From positions 62,001-126,000 of the forward strand of contig QHUM01000037.1 of the NCBI GenBank assembly GCA_003222135.1: DNA of 64,000 nucleotides, given 5' to 3'. Positions within the stretch are counted from its first letter, which is position 1, and each line of letters begins with the position of its first letter. Source of the DNA: Gemmatimonadota bacterium. GTDB lineage: Bacteria; Gemmatimonadota; Gemmatimonadetes; Gemmatimonadales; GWC2-71-9. Under the pieces are notes generated by a model. That model made no database searches. It saw only the letters and a list, made by a program, of their open reading frames with translations, and was not told the origin of the DNA. This document shows positions 35,122 to 43,219 of this stretch, one piece after another. The translations under genes and the position numbers were made by a program.

Positions 35122-36423
35122 TCAGTTGCTGATCGTCACCTGAATCCCTGCCGACTCAGTCGTGTTGCCAGCAGCGTCGCGCGCGATCGCCGTGAGGGTG
35201 TACAGGCCGTTGGCCATGCCGCGCGAATTCCACGACAAGACGAACTTCGTGACCGGGGACTCGGTCGTCACCTCGCCGAGCGTGCGCCCATTCAGCCGGA
35301 ACTGTACACCAGTAACGCCCTCGTCGTCGACGGCGGTCGCGGCCAGCTGCACGACACCACGGAGGGTCGTGGGTGCCGCGGGCGACCACAGTGAGACAAT
35401 CGGCGGCGCCACGTCCTGCGCCGGCCAAGGGTGATCGGCCTTCCACTGCGCCACCGCCCGGTCCCAGTACTGCAGTCCGGCGGCGCCGATCAGCAGTGTG
35501 AAACACCCCGGCCTGGTCGGCAGCGGCTCGGGAAACGGGCCACCCCCCAGCCAAATCATCACGTTGCCCACGCAGTTCCGCAGCTTGTCGGGAGGCGGCA
35601 TGATGACGTCATTCTCGATGGTGGGGCCGTCCATCAGAAACACCGTGTCGTACAGGTCGATCCGGGGCGAGTTTGACCCCCACTTCCAAAACCCACCGTG
35701 CCCCGAGCGGATGTAGCCCTGGTCCATCGCCTGCATCCGGAACAACGAGTGCCGCACCGTCACCACGTTGGCGCTGCCGTCTTTCACGCCGGTGTAGGAG
35801 CGCGCGCTGAACCCGCTGTAGCACCCGTCGAACAGCGAGTTTTCGATGGTCCCGCTGTTCAAAAAGTCGTTCTCGACGCAGTCGTCGCGCATGTACTTGA
35901 CGTAGACATCCCGCCAATGCCAGTCGACGTCGCCCTGCAGGTCCATGGTCACGCCGTCCCCGGTGTCGAAGATACGGACGTTCTCGAGTTGGAAGAACGC
36001 GCCGTGCGCGTCCATGCCGTAGCTCTCGTGCATGGTGACCCAGGGCGTTGCCGGCGGTAGTTGCCCGATGATCTGGCCGCCATGCCAGCAGATGTGTGAG
36101 CCGCCCTCGACGAACACCAGAATCTTGGGAGCAGGGCTCAACCACTGGGCGTCGGTCGCGTCGAACTTGGTGCTGTCGACCACGCCGTAGGCGGTCCACG
36201 GCTTCGTGTGGAGCCCACGGAGCGTCTTGCTCGGGCCCGGCCGGGTGAGGCACGAGGCGGCCACACCGGCCGAGGCCTGCGAGGCCGCGCTTGTCTGAAC
36301 GGCGCCTACCCTCCCGACCACCGCTGCCAAGATGATGGCGATGAGCGAGGTGGACCTAAGTGTTGCGTGTACGAGCACCCCATGGAGGTCATGGTAGGGC
36401 ACGGGGGGCGAGAGCGTCGGCAT
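35122..36423 (-). CDS. Tandem beta-helix-like exported protein, paralogue 3
   Basis: A 433-residue protein from the ATG at 36423, with a probable ordinary signal peptide (SLIAIILAAVVGRVGA-VQT) and no lipobox, unlike its paralogues. Alternative GTG starts lie about 15 codons in. The core has YMRDDCVENDFLNSGTIENS, LFDGCYSGFSAR, GHGGFWKWG and NVMIWLGGGPFPEPLP. The C-terminal Ig-like domain ends VTISN. It is probably soluble in the periplasm or secreted, whereas most copies are lipid-anchored. Adjacent copies share extended nucleotide similarity, so recombination between them is likely. Confidence 0.7.
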   Translation of the reverse strand: MPTLSPPVPYHDLHGVLVHATLRSTSLIAIILAAVVGRVGAVQTSAASQASAGVAASCLTRPGPSKTLRGLHTKPWTAYGVVDSTKFDATDAQWLSPAPKILVFVEGGSHICWHGGQIIGQLPPATPWVTMHESYGMDAHGAFFQLENVRIFDTGDGVTMDLQGDVDWHWRDVYVKYMRDDCVENDFLNSGTIENSLFDGCYSGFSARSYTGVKDGSANVVTVRHSLFRMQAMDQGYIRSGHGGFWKWGSNSPRIDLYDTVFLMDGPTIENDVIMPPPDKLRNCVGNVMIWLGGGPFPEPLPTRPGCFTLLIGAAGLQYWDRAVAQWKADHPWPAQDVAPPIVSLWSPAAPTTLRGVVQLAATAVDDEGVTGVQFRLNGRTLGEVTTESPVTKFVLSWNSRGMANGLYTLTAIARDAAGNTTESAGIQVTISN

Positions 36424-36451
36424 GCCTACCGTGATCGCGGCGACTGCACGG

Positions 36452-38029
36452 TCAGTTGCTGATCGTCACCGTGACGCCGGCCGAGGTCGTCGCCTGACCC
36501 ACACCGTCCCGAACCCGCGCCGTGAGCGCGTACGTGCCGTTCGCCACCGCGTGGGAGTCCCACGGCAGCGTGAACTTCGTCGCCGCTGACTCCGTCGTGA
36601 CTTCCGCGCCGATGTTCTGGCCGTTCAGGGCGAACTGGACTCCGGCTACCGCCTGGTCGTCCACCGCCGTCGCCGTTAAAGTGACCACCCCGGTGAGTGT
36701 CGTGCTGTCCGCCGGCGAGTAGAGCGAGACGATCGGCGGTCCGAGGTCCGCGCTCATCGCCGGATGCTCGGCCTTCCACCGAGCCACGGCGTCGTTCCAG
36801 TATTGCAGGCCCTCGGCCCCTGTGAGCAACGTGAAGCAGCCCGCGCGAGCCGGGAGCGGCTCGGGGAACGGTCCCGACCCCAACCAGATCATCACGTTGC
36901 CGACGCAGTCTTGCAGCTGATCCGGAAGCGGAACGAGCACGCTGTTCTCGATGTTCGGGCTGTCGACGCGGAACACGGTGTGATACAGCGAGACCTTGGG
37001 CGCCGCCGGGTACCACTTGAAGAACCCCCCATGGCCGGGGCGCAGGTAGCCCTGGTCCATGTCCTGCAGCCGGACCAGAGAGTTCCGCACGACCACGAGA
37101 TTGTTGCTCCCGTCCGGAGGTGGGGTCGTGTACGGTCGCGAGCTGAAGGCTTCGTAGCAGCCGTCGAACAGCGAATTCTCGATGGTGCCGCTGTTGAGAA
37201 ACGTATTCTCGACGCAGTCGTCGCGAATGTACGTGAAGTACACGTCCCGCAGCGACCAGGAGGCGTCTCCTGCCGCATCCATGCTGACGCCCATCCCGTA
37301 GTCGAAGACGCGGAGCCGCTCCAGCCTGAACGAGCGTGCGTACGGCACGAGGCCATAGGTCTTGTGCATCCGTATCCACGGCGTCGCGGGCGGCAGCGTG
37401 CCCATGACCCCTCCCGCGCTGAAACAGAGACCGGCATTACCGCCGACCCTGATCGGGATGTTCTCGGAGGTGAGAAACTGCGCGGTGCTAGCGGCGATCT
37501 TGGCGTTGAGCGCCAGACTGGTATCCACGAGTGCCGATGTCTGTACTCCGCTCACGGTGAGGACCGCACCCGGCTGCGTCAGACACGAGACACCCGGTGG
37601 GGGCAGCGGGGCGATGACCGCGATCTCGGCCCGGCCGCGGACGTCGTCACTCGTCGCCGTGACCGTTGCCGTGCCGCCCGTGAGGGCCGTCACAATCCCC
37701 GCGGGCGTCACGGTCGCGATCTGTGTGTCGTCACTCATCCAGGTTACCGGCAGCCCCGGCACAGCATGCCCGCCCCCGTCTTTCGGCGTGGCGTTGAGCG
37801 AGAGAGTTTGACCGGAATCCAAGGTCGCCGACGTCGGCGACACCTCCACCGATGCGACGGGAGGTGGGGGCGGGGGCGGCGGCACTTGCGTGAGGTCATT
37901 GCGCCCGCAGCCACCGACCGCGAGGGCCAGCACGACGCCCCAGAGCACCTGTCGGCTGCGCGCACTGGCTTGGAACGTGGTAGAATCACTTACGCGCACG
38001 TCGCACCCGAGTCGCCGCGCCCTGCTCAT
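36452..38029 (-). CDS. Tandem beta-helix-like surface lipoprotein with one Big_2 stalk domain, paralogue 2
   Basis: A 525-residue predicted lipoprotein with lipobox AVGGC (Cys41 from the ATG at 38029; a GTG 10 codons in would give a more usual signal length). After Cys comes a run of eight prolines, then one bacterial Ig-like (Big_2) domain at about 58-140 (VEVSPTSATLDSGQTLSLNA). The beta-helix-like core has YIRDDCVENTFLNSGTIENS, LFDGC, GHGGFFKW and NVMIWLGSGPFPEPLP. The terminal Ig-like domain ends VTISN. The stop codon is 28 bases before the start of paralogue 3, so the two are probably co-transcribed. Confidence 0.72.
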   Translation of the reverse strand: MSRARRLGCDVRVSDSTTFQASARSRQVLWGVVLALAVGGCGRNDLTQVPPPPPPPPVASVEVSPTSATLDSGQTLSLNATPKDGGGHAVPGLPVTWMSDDTQIATVTPAGIVTALTGGTATVTATSDDVRGRAEIAVIAPLPPPGVSCLTQPGAVLTVSGVQTSALVDTSLALNAKIAASTAQFLTSENIPIRVGGNAGLCFSAGGVMGTLPPATPWIRMHKTYGLVPYARSFRLERLRVFDYGMGVSMDAAGDASWSLRDVYFTYIRDDCVENTFLNSGTIENSLFDGCYEAFSSRPYTTPPPDGSNNLVVVRNSLVRLQDMDQGYLRPGHGGFFKWYPAAPKVSLYHTVFRVDSPNIENSVLVPLPDQLQDCVGNVMIWLGSGPFPEPLPARAGCFTLLTGAEGLQYWNDAVARWKAEHPAMSADLGPPIVSLYSPADSTTLTGVVTLTATAVDDQAVAGVQFALNGQNIGAEVTTESAATKFTLPWDSHAVANGTYALTARVRDGVGQATTSAGVTVTISN

Positions 38030-38206
38030 TGTGGTTGTGATTGTCGTTTGCTCGCCACATCCGCTGCGGAGACTACGACACGCACTCCGTTACGCGGTGT
38101 GACGGCGGCGCCTCACAGCGTGGTACGGTAGCCCCCGCCGTGGGCTTCACCACAGGCCCCCTCCATGCAAGTCCCACACCAGCCCTGACCGCGGCAGAAC
38201 GGCAAC

Positions 38207-38232
38207 ACCCCTCCCCCCGAGAGGGGAGGGGT
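38207..38232 (-). terminator. Hairpin after paralogue 1
   Basis: ACCCCTCCCC and GGGGAGGGGT form a perfect 10-bp stem with a 6-base loop, about 25 bases downstream of the paralogue 1 stop codon on the minus strand. It is followed by only a weak T-rich stretch (GTTGCCGTT). It lies in the 227-bp spacer before paralogue 2 and probably attenuates or ends the riboswitch-controlled transcript. The rest of the spacer shows nothing I can name. Confidence 0.55.
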
Positions 38233-38256
38233 TGGCGTCCTCAGGCGTCGCCGAGA

Positions 38257-40653
38257 TCAGTTGCTGATCGTAACCGTGACGCCGGCCGAGGTGGTGGTGT
38301 GGCCCGCGGCATCGCGCGCCGTGGCCGTGAGCGTGTACGTCCCGTTCGCGCCGGCATGCGAATCCCACCCTAGCGTGTACTTCGCCGGCGGCCCGTCCGT
38401 CGACACCTCCGCCCCGATCGGCTGTCCGTTCAGCTGGAACTGCACCCCGACGAGCGCCTGATCATCGGCCGCCGTCGCCACGAGATTCACCGTCCCGGTC
38501 AAGGTGCTCGACCCGGAGAGCCCGGGCGACCACAGCGACACGATCGGCGGCGCCAGGTCGATCAGCGCGGGATGCGCCGCCTTCCACTGCGCTACCGCCC
38601 GGTCCCAGTAATCCCGCCCTGCCTGGCCCGTCAGCACGGTGAAGCAGCTCGGTAACGGCTCCGGGAAACTCCCCGGGCCGAGCCACACCATCACGTTGTT
38701 GGCGCAGCTCGTCACCTTGCCCGGCACTGGCGCCATGTAAAGGCCCGCCGAGTTGTGCTCCGCGGGGAGCTGGTCGGCCCGGAACACGTTGTTGTTCAAC
38801 ACGAGGCTCGGGCCGATATCGGTGTTGGGGCTCCCGCTGCCGCTCCACTTCCAGAAACCGCCGTACCCCGGGGTCGGGATCCCCGGATAGAGCTTGTCCA
38901 TCGCCTGCACGCGCACGAGCGAGTTCTGCACGGTCACCGTGTTCGCCCGCCCGTCCGGCGCGCCCGCGCCGTACGCGCGCGCCGAGATGAAGTCGTAGCA
39001 GCCGTCGAAGAATGAATCGTCCACGAGGCCCGAGTTCAGGTAGTCGTTCTCGATACAGTCGTCGCGGATGTACGTCATGTGCGTGCCGCGCACTGTCCAA
39101 TTCGCATCACTCGGGTCGTCGAAGGTGATCCCGTCCCCGCCGGTGAAGATGGTCAGGCCCTCGACCACGGGGCTCGCCCCATGGACGTCCACGCCGTACA
39201 TGAGGTGGTAGCCGTTGAGGGCGTCCTCATACGGCGTCGAAGGGGGGACCGTCCCGAGGATCTGCCCCCCGTGCCAGCAGAGGTTCGCGCTCGAGCCGAT
39301 GAAGCCCCACACGTCGGGCGTGTTCAAGAGCCACTGCGCCGCCGTGGCGTCGAACTTCGTGCCGCTCGGGGCGCTCGTGTTCTGGTACGCCGTCGTCCGC
39401 AACCCGGAGAGGGTGATGAGCGACCCGCTCTGCAGCAGGCACGAGCCGGTCGTGGGCGGCGGGGGCGGGGGCGGGGGGGGCGGGGGCGGCGTCGTGACCG
39501 TCACGCTCGCCGTGCCACTCTTCCCCTCGCTCGTCGCCGTGATTGTCGCAGTGCCGGCCGCGACGCCGCTCACGAGCCCGCTCGCCAAAACGGTCGCCAC
39601 ACCGGAAGCGCTCGACGCCCAGGTGACGGTCCGGCCCGCCAGCGTCTTCCCAGCCGAGTCCTGTGGCGTCGCCGCCAACTGGACTGTTCCGGCGACTGGC
39701 AGGCTCGCCGTTGCCGGGCTCACGGCAACGGAAGCCACCGGGACGGCCACCGCCGTCACCGTCACCGTCGCCGTGCCGCTCTTCCCCTCACTCGTCGCCG
39801 TGATCGTCGCGCTACCCACGGCCACGCCCGCGACGAGACCGGTCGCCGTCACCGTGGCCACGCCGCCGTTGCTCGTCGCCCACGTCACCGTGCGTCCGCT
39901 GAGCGGATTCCCATTGGCGTCCCGGAGCGCAGCCGCAAGCTGCGCCGTGCCGCCGATGACCACACTCGGTGCCCCCGGGCTCACCCCTACCGTGGCGACG
40001 GGAGCGACCGTGACGGTGACGGCCGCCGTGCCGCTCGTCCCCTCACTCGTCGCCGTGATCGTCGCCGTGCCTGAGACCACGCCGGTCAACAGCCCGGTGC
40101 CGCTAACGGTGGCGACCACGGTGTTGCTGCTCGCCCACGTGACGGCGCGGCCGCTCAGCACGTTACCAGCGGAGTCCGCCGTGGTGGCGGAGAGTTGCAG
40201 CAGCTGGCCCACCAGCACGCTCGCCGGCGCCGGGGCTACGGTCACGATCGACACGGGTATCGGCGTAACGCGCACGAGAGCCGTGTCGGCGACTGCGGCC
40301 TGGTTCCCTGTGGCGACGACCTTCACCGTGCCTGTGTCCGCGGTGGCCGTGTAGCGTCCGTAGTGCCGGCCGCCGTTCGTGCTCATGGCCGCAATGCTGC
40401 CGCTGGTGACGCTCCAGTTCACCGCCACCGTGGCTGTGTCGCCGGCGTTCGTGAGGCCGACCGCCATGAAGTCGGCGGTCTGGTTTGGTCGAAGCGTGAG
40501 GACTTTGGGAGAAACAACGAGCCGGGAAAGGGTGCTGGTTACTTCGGTGAGGCCGACAGGCTTCTCGCACGCGGCGAGCGCCGCGGTGGTGAGGAGCAGG
40601 GCGACCCATCGTATCCGCGCCAAACGCTGGGACAGCTTGAACGTGAACGGCAT
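38257..40653 (-). CDS. Large beta-helix-like surface lipoprotein with Ig-like stalk, paralogue 1 (riboswitch-controlled)
   Basis: A 798-residue predicted lipoprotein with signal and lipobox ALAAC (Cys29). About four Ig-like domains form a stalk (about 40-390); three are Big_2 repeats with the phrases GRTVTWA and GTATITATSEG. A run of 12 prolines follows, then the family core (about 405-690) with YIRDDCIENDYLNSGLVDDS, FFDGC, GYGGFWKW and NNVMVWLGPGSFPEPLPSCF. The terminal Ig-like domain ends VTISN. The architecture suggests a long surface projection that displays a glycan-active or glycan-binding head. Its 5' leader carries a c-di-GMP-I riboswitch with a terminator, so expression should follow c-di-GMP levels. 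Confidence 0.75.
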   Translation of the reverse strand: MPFTFKLSQRLARIRWVALLLTTAALAACEKPVGLTEVTSTLSRLVVSPKVLTLRPNQTADFMAVGLTNAGDTATVAVNWSVTSGSIAAMSTNGGRHYGRYTATADTGTVKVVATGNQAAVADTALVRVTPIPVSIVTVAPAPASVLVGQLLQLSATTADSAGNVLSGRAVTWASSNTVVATVSGTGLLTGVVSGTATITATSEGTSGTAAVTVTVAPVATVGVSPGAPSVVIGGTAQLAAALRDANGNPLSGRTVTWATSNGGVATVTATGLVAGVAVGSATITATSEGKSGTATVTVTAVAVPVASVAVSPATASLPVAGTVQLAATPQDSAGKTLAGRTVTWASSASGVATVLASGLVSGVAAGTATITATSEGKSGTASVTVTTPPPPPPPPPPPPTTGSCLLQSGSLITLSGLRTTAYQNTSAPSGTKFDATAAQWLLNTPDVWGFIGSSANLCWHGGQILGTVPPSTPYEDALNGYHLMYGVDVHGASPVVEGLTIFTGGDGITFDDPSDANWTVRGTHMTYIRDDCIENDYLNSGLVDDSFFDGCYDFISARAYGAGAPDGRANTVTVQNSLVRVQAMDKLYPGIPTPGYGGFWKWSGSGSPNTDIGPSLVLNNNVFRADQLPAEHNSAGLYMAPVPGKVTSCANNVMVWLGPGSFPEPLPSCFTVLTGQAGRDYWDRAVAQWKAAHPALIDLAPPIVSLWSPGLSGSSTLTGTVNLVATAADDQALVGVQFQLNGQPIGAEVSTDGPPAKYTLGWDSHAGANGTYTLTATARDAAGHTTTSAGVTVTISN

Positions 40654-40686
40654 AGCTCGCTCTCTCCGGCCAGATGCCTAAGCAGG

Positions 40687-40729
40687 AAAAGGCCGCCAGC
40701 GTCGACCATTGGTCGATTCGCTGGCGGCC
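40687..40729 (-). terminator. Intrinsic terminator of the c-di-GMP riboswitch (expression platform)
   Basis: On the minus strand GGCCGCCAGCG (40729-40719) pairs with CGCTGGCGGCC (40701-40691) over 11 bp. An inner 6-bp stem (TCGACC/GGTCGA) closes a 3-base loop, and TTTTCC follows immediately. This is a textbook Rho-independent terminator placed before the paralogue 1 gene. Its 5' arm shares bases 40723-40729 with the 3' end of the aptamer, so the two folds should compete. Confidence 0.8.
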
Positions 40730-40807
40730 CGGCGGGCATGGCCGTTACGCCGAAGCCCCGTAGCTCTGCGTCGCCGTCTTTAGACGGGTTTGCTCTGAGC
40801 AGCGTCC
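40723..40807 (-). promoter_or_regulatory. Cyclic di-GMP-I (GEMM-I) riboswitch aptamer
   Basis: The minus-strand RNA reads GAGCAAACC, a short hairpin CGUC-UAAA-GACG, then GGCGACGCAGAGCUACGGGG, a second arm containing GGCCAUGCCC and the closing GCCGGGCCGCC. These match the GEMM-I landmarks: GCAAACC, a tetraloop hairpin, GACGCAAAGC (one A-to-G change), ACGGG, and the 3' GCCGGGUUGCC-like strand. GEMM-I RNAs bind c-di-GMP and commonly control surface, motility and EPS genes. It lies about 70-155 bases upstream of the paralogue 1 start codon. The overlapping terminator suggests transcriptional control; whether ligand turns expression on or off needs testing. The 370-bp gap 40654-41023 is accounted for by this leader and its promoter. 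Confidence 0.85.
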
Positions 40808-40923
40808 AAACTGGCTGTGCCTTCGGGGGACCCTCCCCCGCACCAGCGACCCGTGAAGTGTGTCACAACAACACGCTGGGGTAGCACCCGCGCTGCATCT
40901 GCAGCGACGATGCGACGGACACC

Positions 40924-40952
40924 ATTGTAAAACAGGTGCAGCGGCTGCGCAA
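40924..40952 (-). promoter_or_regulatory. Sigma70-like promoter for the riboswitch leader
   Basis: On the minus strand TTGCGC (40952-40947) and TACAAT (40929-40924) are separated by exactly 17 bases. The expected transcription start would be near 40917, giving a leader of about 265 nucleotides that contains the whole aptamer and terminator. It lies after the ftsK stop codon. The -10 differs from consensus at one position and the -35 at three. Confidence 0.6.
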
Positions 40953-41023
40953 GTTTGGTGTTTTTTCGGTTTTATGGGTTTGTGGGAGCAGCCCCGTGAT
41001 CCCCAGTGCCACCTTGAAACGGA

Positions 41024-43219
41024 TCAGTCGCCGCAGATTTCGTCCAGGTCGTCGAGCCCGATGAGCACGTCGCGCGGCTTGCTGCCGTTCGCGGGCCCGA
41101 GGATCCCGGCCAGCTCCAGCTGATCGATGATGCGTGCGGCCCGGCCGTACCCGATACTCATGCGCCGTTGCAGCAGCGACGTCGAGCCGATCTGGTTCTG
41201 GACGCACACTTCGGCGGCCTGGCGAAACAGCGGATCGCGCTGACCTTCGCCCTCCCCCTGTCCCGCGCTCCCTTCTCCGGCTTTCTCCGCGTCCGCGAGC
41301 TGCTCCATCTGCTCGATGATGTCCACTTCGACCCGCCGCTCCAGTTGGGCGCGGCGCTCGGTGTACCACCCCATCAAGCGCTCGGTCTCGTCCGTCGAGA
41401 TGAAGCAGCCCTGGATGCGGACCGGCTCGCTCTTGCCGGGGGGGAGGAACAGCATGTCGCCGTTTCCCAGCAACGTCTCCGCGCCGTTTTGGTCGAGGAT
41501 GGTGCGGCTGTCCACTTTCGATGCGACGCGGAATGCGATGCGGCAGGAAAAGTTCGCCTTGATGAGGCCGGTAATGACGTTCACCGATGGCCGCTGCGTC
41601 GCGAGGATCAGGTGAATCCCCACGGCCCGCGCCTTCTGCGCCAGCGTGGCGAGCGGCGTCTCGACTTCGTGCTGCACGGTCATCATGAGGTCCGCGAGCT
41701 CGTCGAGGATCACCACGACGTAGGGGAGCACCCCCTCCGTATACTCCGCATCGAACGGCAGCTCCTGCTGAACCCCTCCTCCCGCTTGGGTGACGAGTGT
41801 CTCGCGCTGACCTTTGAGCGGCTTCCCGTCGCGCACCTTGCGGTTGAAGTCGGTGATGTTGCGGGCGTGATTGGCGTGGAACAGCTGGTAGCGACGCTCC
41901 ATCTCGCGCACCGCCCACTTGAGCGCCGTCGCGGCCTTCTGGTTGTTGGTGACCACGGGATGCCGCAGATGGGGAAGCGCATTGTACATCGAGAGCTCCA
42001 CCATCTTCGGGTCGATCAGCAGCATCCGCAGCTCCTGCGGCGGATAGCGGTATAACAGGCTCGTGATGATCGTGTTGATGCACACCGACTTTCCCGAGCC
42101 GGTGGCGCCGGCGATCAGCAGGTGCGGCATCTTCGCCAGATCGGCCACGACCGGCTCGCCCTCGAGGTTTTTGCCGAGCGAGATCGGGAGCACGCGAGTC
42201 CCGCTGTGGAACTCCTCGCCTTCGATGAGCTCGCGCACATGAACCATGCGCGGCATGGGGTTCGGCACCTCGATGCCGACGGCCGCCTTCCCCGGGATCG
42301 GAGCGACGATCCGGAGCGACTGGGCCCGCATCGCCAGCGCCAGATCGTCCGCGAGCGCCGCGATGCGGCCCACCTTGACCCCGGGTCCGGGGGCTACCTC
42401 GTACTGGGTCACGACCGGGCCCACCGTGCGTCCGGCGATCGAGCCCTCGACGCGAAACGTCTGGAGCGTCTCGATCAGCTTCCGTCCCATCTGCTCGATC
42501 TGGGCGAGGCCGGCGTCGCCGTCCTCGGCGGGAGCCGGATTGAGGAGATCGATGGGCGGGATCAGAACCCCTTTGGGGACGACGGTCGGTCGGACGGACG
42601 GAGGTGTCTTGAACTTCCGGGATTTCGGGGAAGGGGGAAGAGTGAAGAGTGCGTCGCTGTCGTCGGGTCGTGCCGCAGCGACAGGCTTCTTGACGTCTCG
42701 CTTCTCCCCCTTCCCTCTTCCCCCTTCCCCGACCTTTTCCCGGCCTCTCAGCACGACCAGCGGATGCCAGCCGACAGTGAGGAGCCCCAACGCCGAGAGT
42801 GCGAACACCCCGACCAACACGCCGCCTGCGGTGCCGACCGCCTGGTGCACGCCGTGGGCGAGGGCCGCCGGAAGCATGCCGACGAGTTTGGCGGTGGGGC
42901 CCCAGGTCCGGTAGTCGGAAACGAAGCCGGCTCCGGTGACGGTGCCGATCCCGTACGGCAGCAGCACGACGAGCCCGCCGCCCAGAGCCGCCGCGCGCGG
43001 CGCCGACAGGGTGCCAAGGCGCTCGAACGCCGCCAGCGCCCACCCGATGCCGAGCACGGGCAGGAGGACCGAGCCGGCCCCGAACACCCGCCACAAGAGC
43101 GAGCCGATGCGTTCGCCCCAGCTCCCGGTGATGGGAAGACGGAGCAGGGTCAACCCGAGGAACAGGCCCACGACCAAGGCGCCGATCCCGACGAGCTCCT
43201 GGCGCGCCTTCGGCGTCAT
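41024..43219 (-). CDS. ftsK: FtsK/SpoIIIE DNA translocase
   Basis: A 731-residue septal DNA pump. About four N-terminal transmembrane helices (residues 8-170) lead to a low-complexity linker. The motor follows: a FtsK alpha-domain (VVTQYEVAPGPGVKVGRIAALADDLALA), Walker A LLIAGATGSGKSVCIN, Walker B VVVILDELADLMM and the RecA-like core through ATQRPSVNVITGLIKANF. A C-terminal winged-helix gamma domain (IGSTSLLQRRMSIGYGRAARI) should read KOPS-like polarity sequences. The ATG at 43219 overlaps the comB-homologue stop (ATGA). It is short for FtsK because the linker is short. The linker contains heptamer repeats (see 42627-42730). Confidence 0.95.
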   Translation of the reverse strand: MTPKARQELVGIGALVVGLFLGLTLLRLPITGSWGERIGSLLWRVFGAGSVLLPVLGIGWALAAFERLGTLSAPRAAALGGGLVVLLPYGIGTVTGAGFVSDYRTWGPTAKLVGMLPAALAHGVHQAVGTAGGVLVGVFALSALGLLTVGWHPLVVLRGREKVGEGGRGKGEKRDVKKPVAAARPDDSDALFTLPPSPKSRKFKTPPSVRPTVVPKGVLIPPIDLLNPAPAEDGDAGLAQIEQMGRKLIETLQTFRVEGSIAGRTVGPVVTQYEVAPGPGVKVGRIAALADDLALAMRAQSLRIVAPIPGKAAVGIEVPNPMPRMVHVRELIEGEEFHSGTRVLPISLGKNLEGEPVVADLAKMPHLLIAGATGSGKSVCINTIITSLLYRYPPQELRMLLIDPKMVELSMYNALPHLRHPVVTNNQKAATALKWAVREMERRYQLFHANHARNITDFNRKVRDGKPLKGQRETLVTQAGGGVQQELPFDAEYTEGVLPYVVVILDELADLMMTVQHEVETPLATLAQKARAVGIHLILATQRPSVNVITGLIKANFSCRIAFRVASKVDSRTILDQNGAETLLGNGDMLFLPPGKSEPVRIQGCFISTDETERLMGWYTERRAQLERRVEVDIIEQMEQLADAEKAGEGSAGQGEGEGQRDPLFRQAAEVCVQNQIGSTSLLQRRMSIGYGRAARIIDQLELAGILGPANGSKPRDVLIGLDDLDEICGD
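42627..42730. repeat. Heptamer and inverted low-complexity repeat inside the ftsK linker
   Basis: GGGGAAGGGGGAAG (42627-42640) recurs as its exact reverse complement CTTCCCCCTTCCCC (42717-42730), and two tandem GAAGAGT units lie at 42637-42650. The region codes for the flexible linker between membrane and motor domains, so the insertion stays in frame and is probably tolerated. It resembles spreading short tandem repeats found in some environmental phyla. Confidence 0.6.

Noticed and set aside
38030..38100. Possible second riboswitch upstream of paralogue 2 (minus-strand GAGCAAAC near 38050)
   Set aside because: The string lacks the GACGCAAAGC block and the closing GCCGGG strand, so only a chance match to GCAAAC remains.
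39455..39495. G-rich tract that could look like a G-quadruplex or simple repeat
   Set aside because: It is the coding sequence of the 12-proline hinge in paralogue 1 and needs no other explanation.
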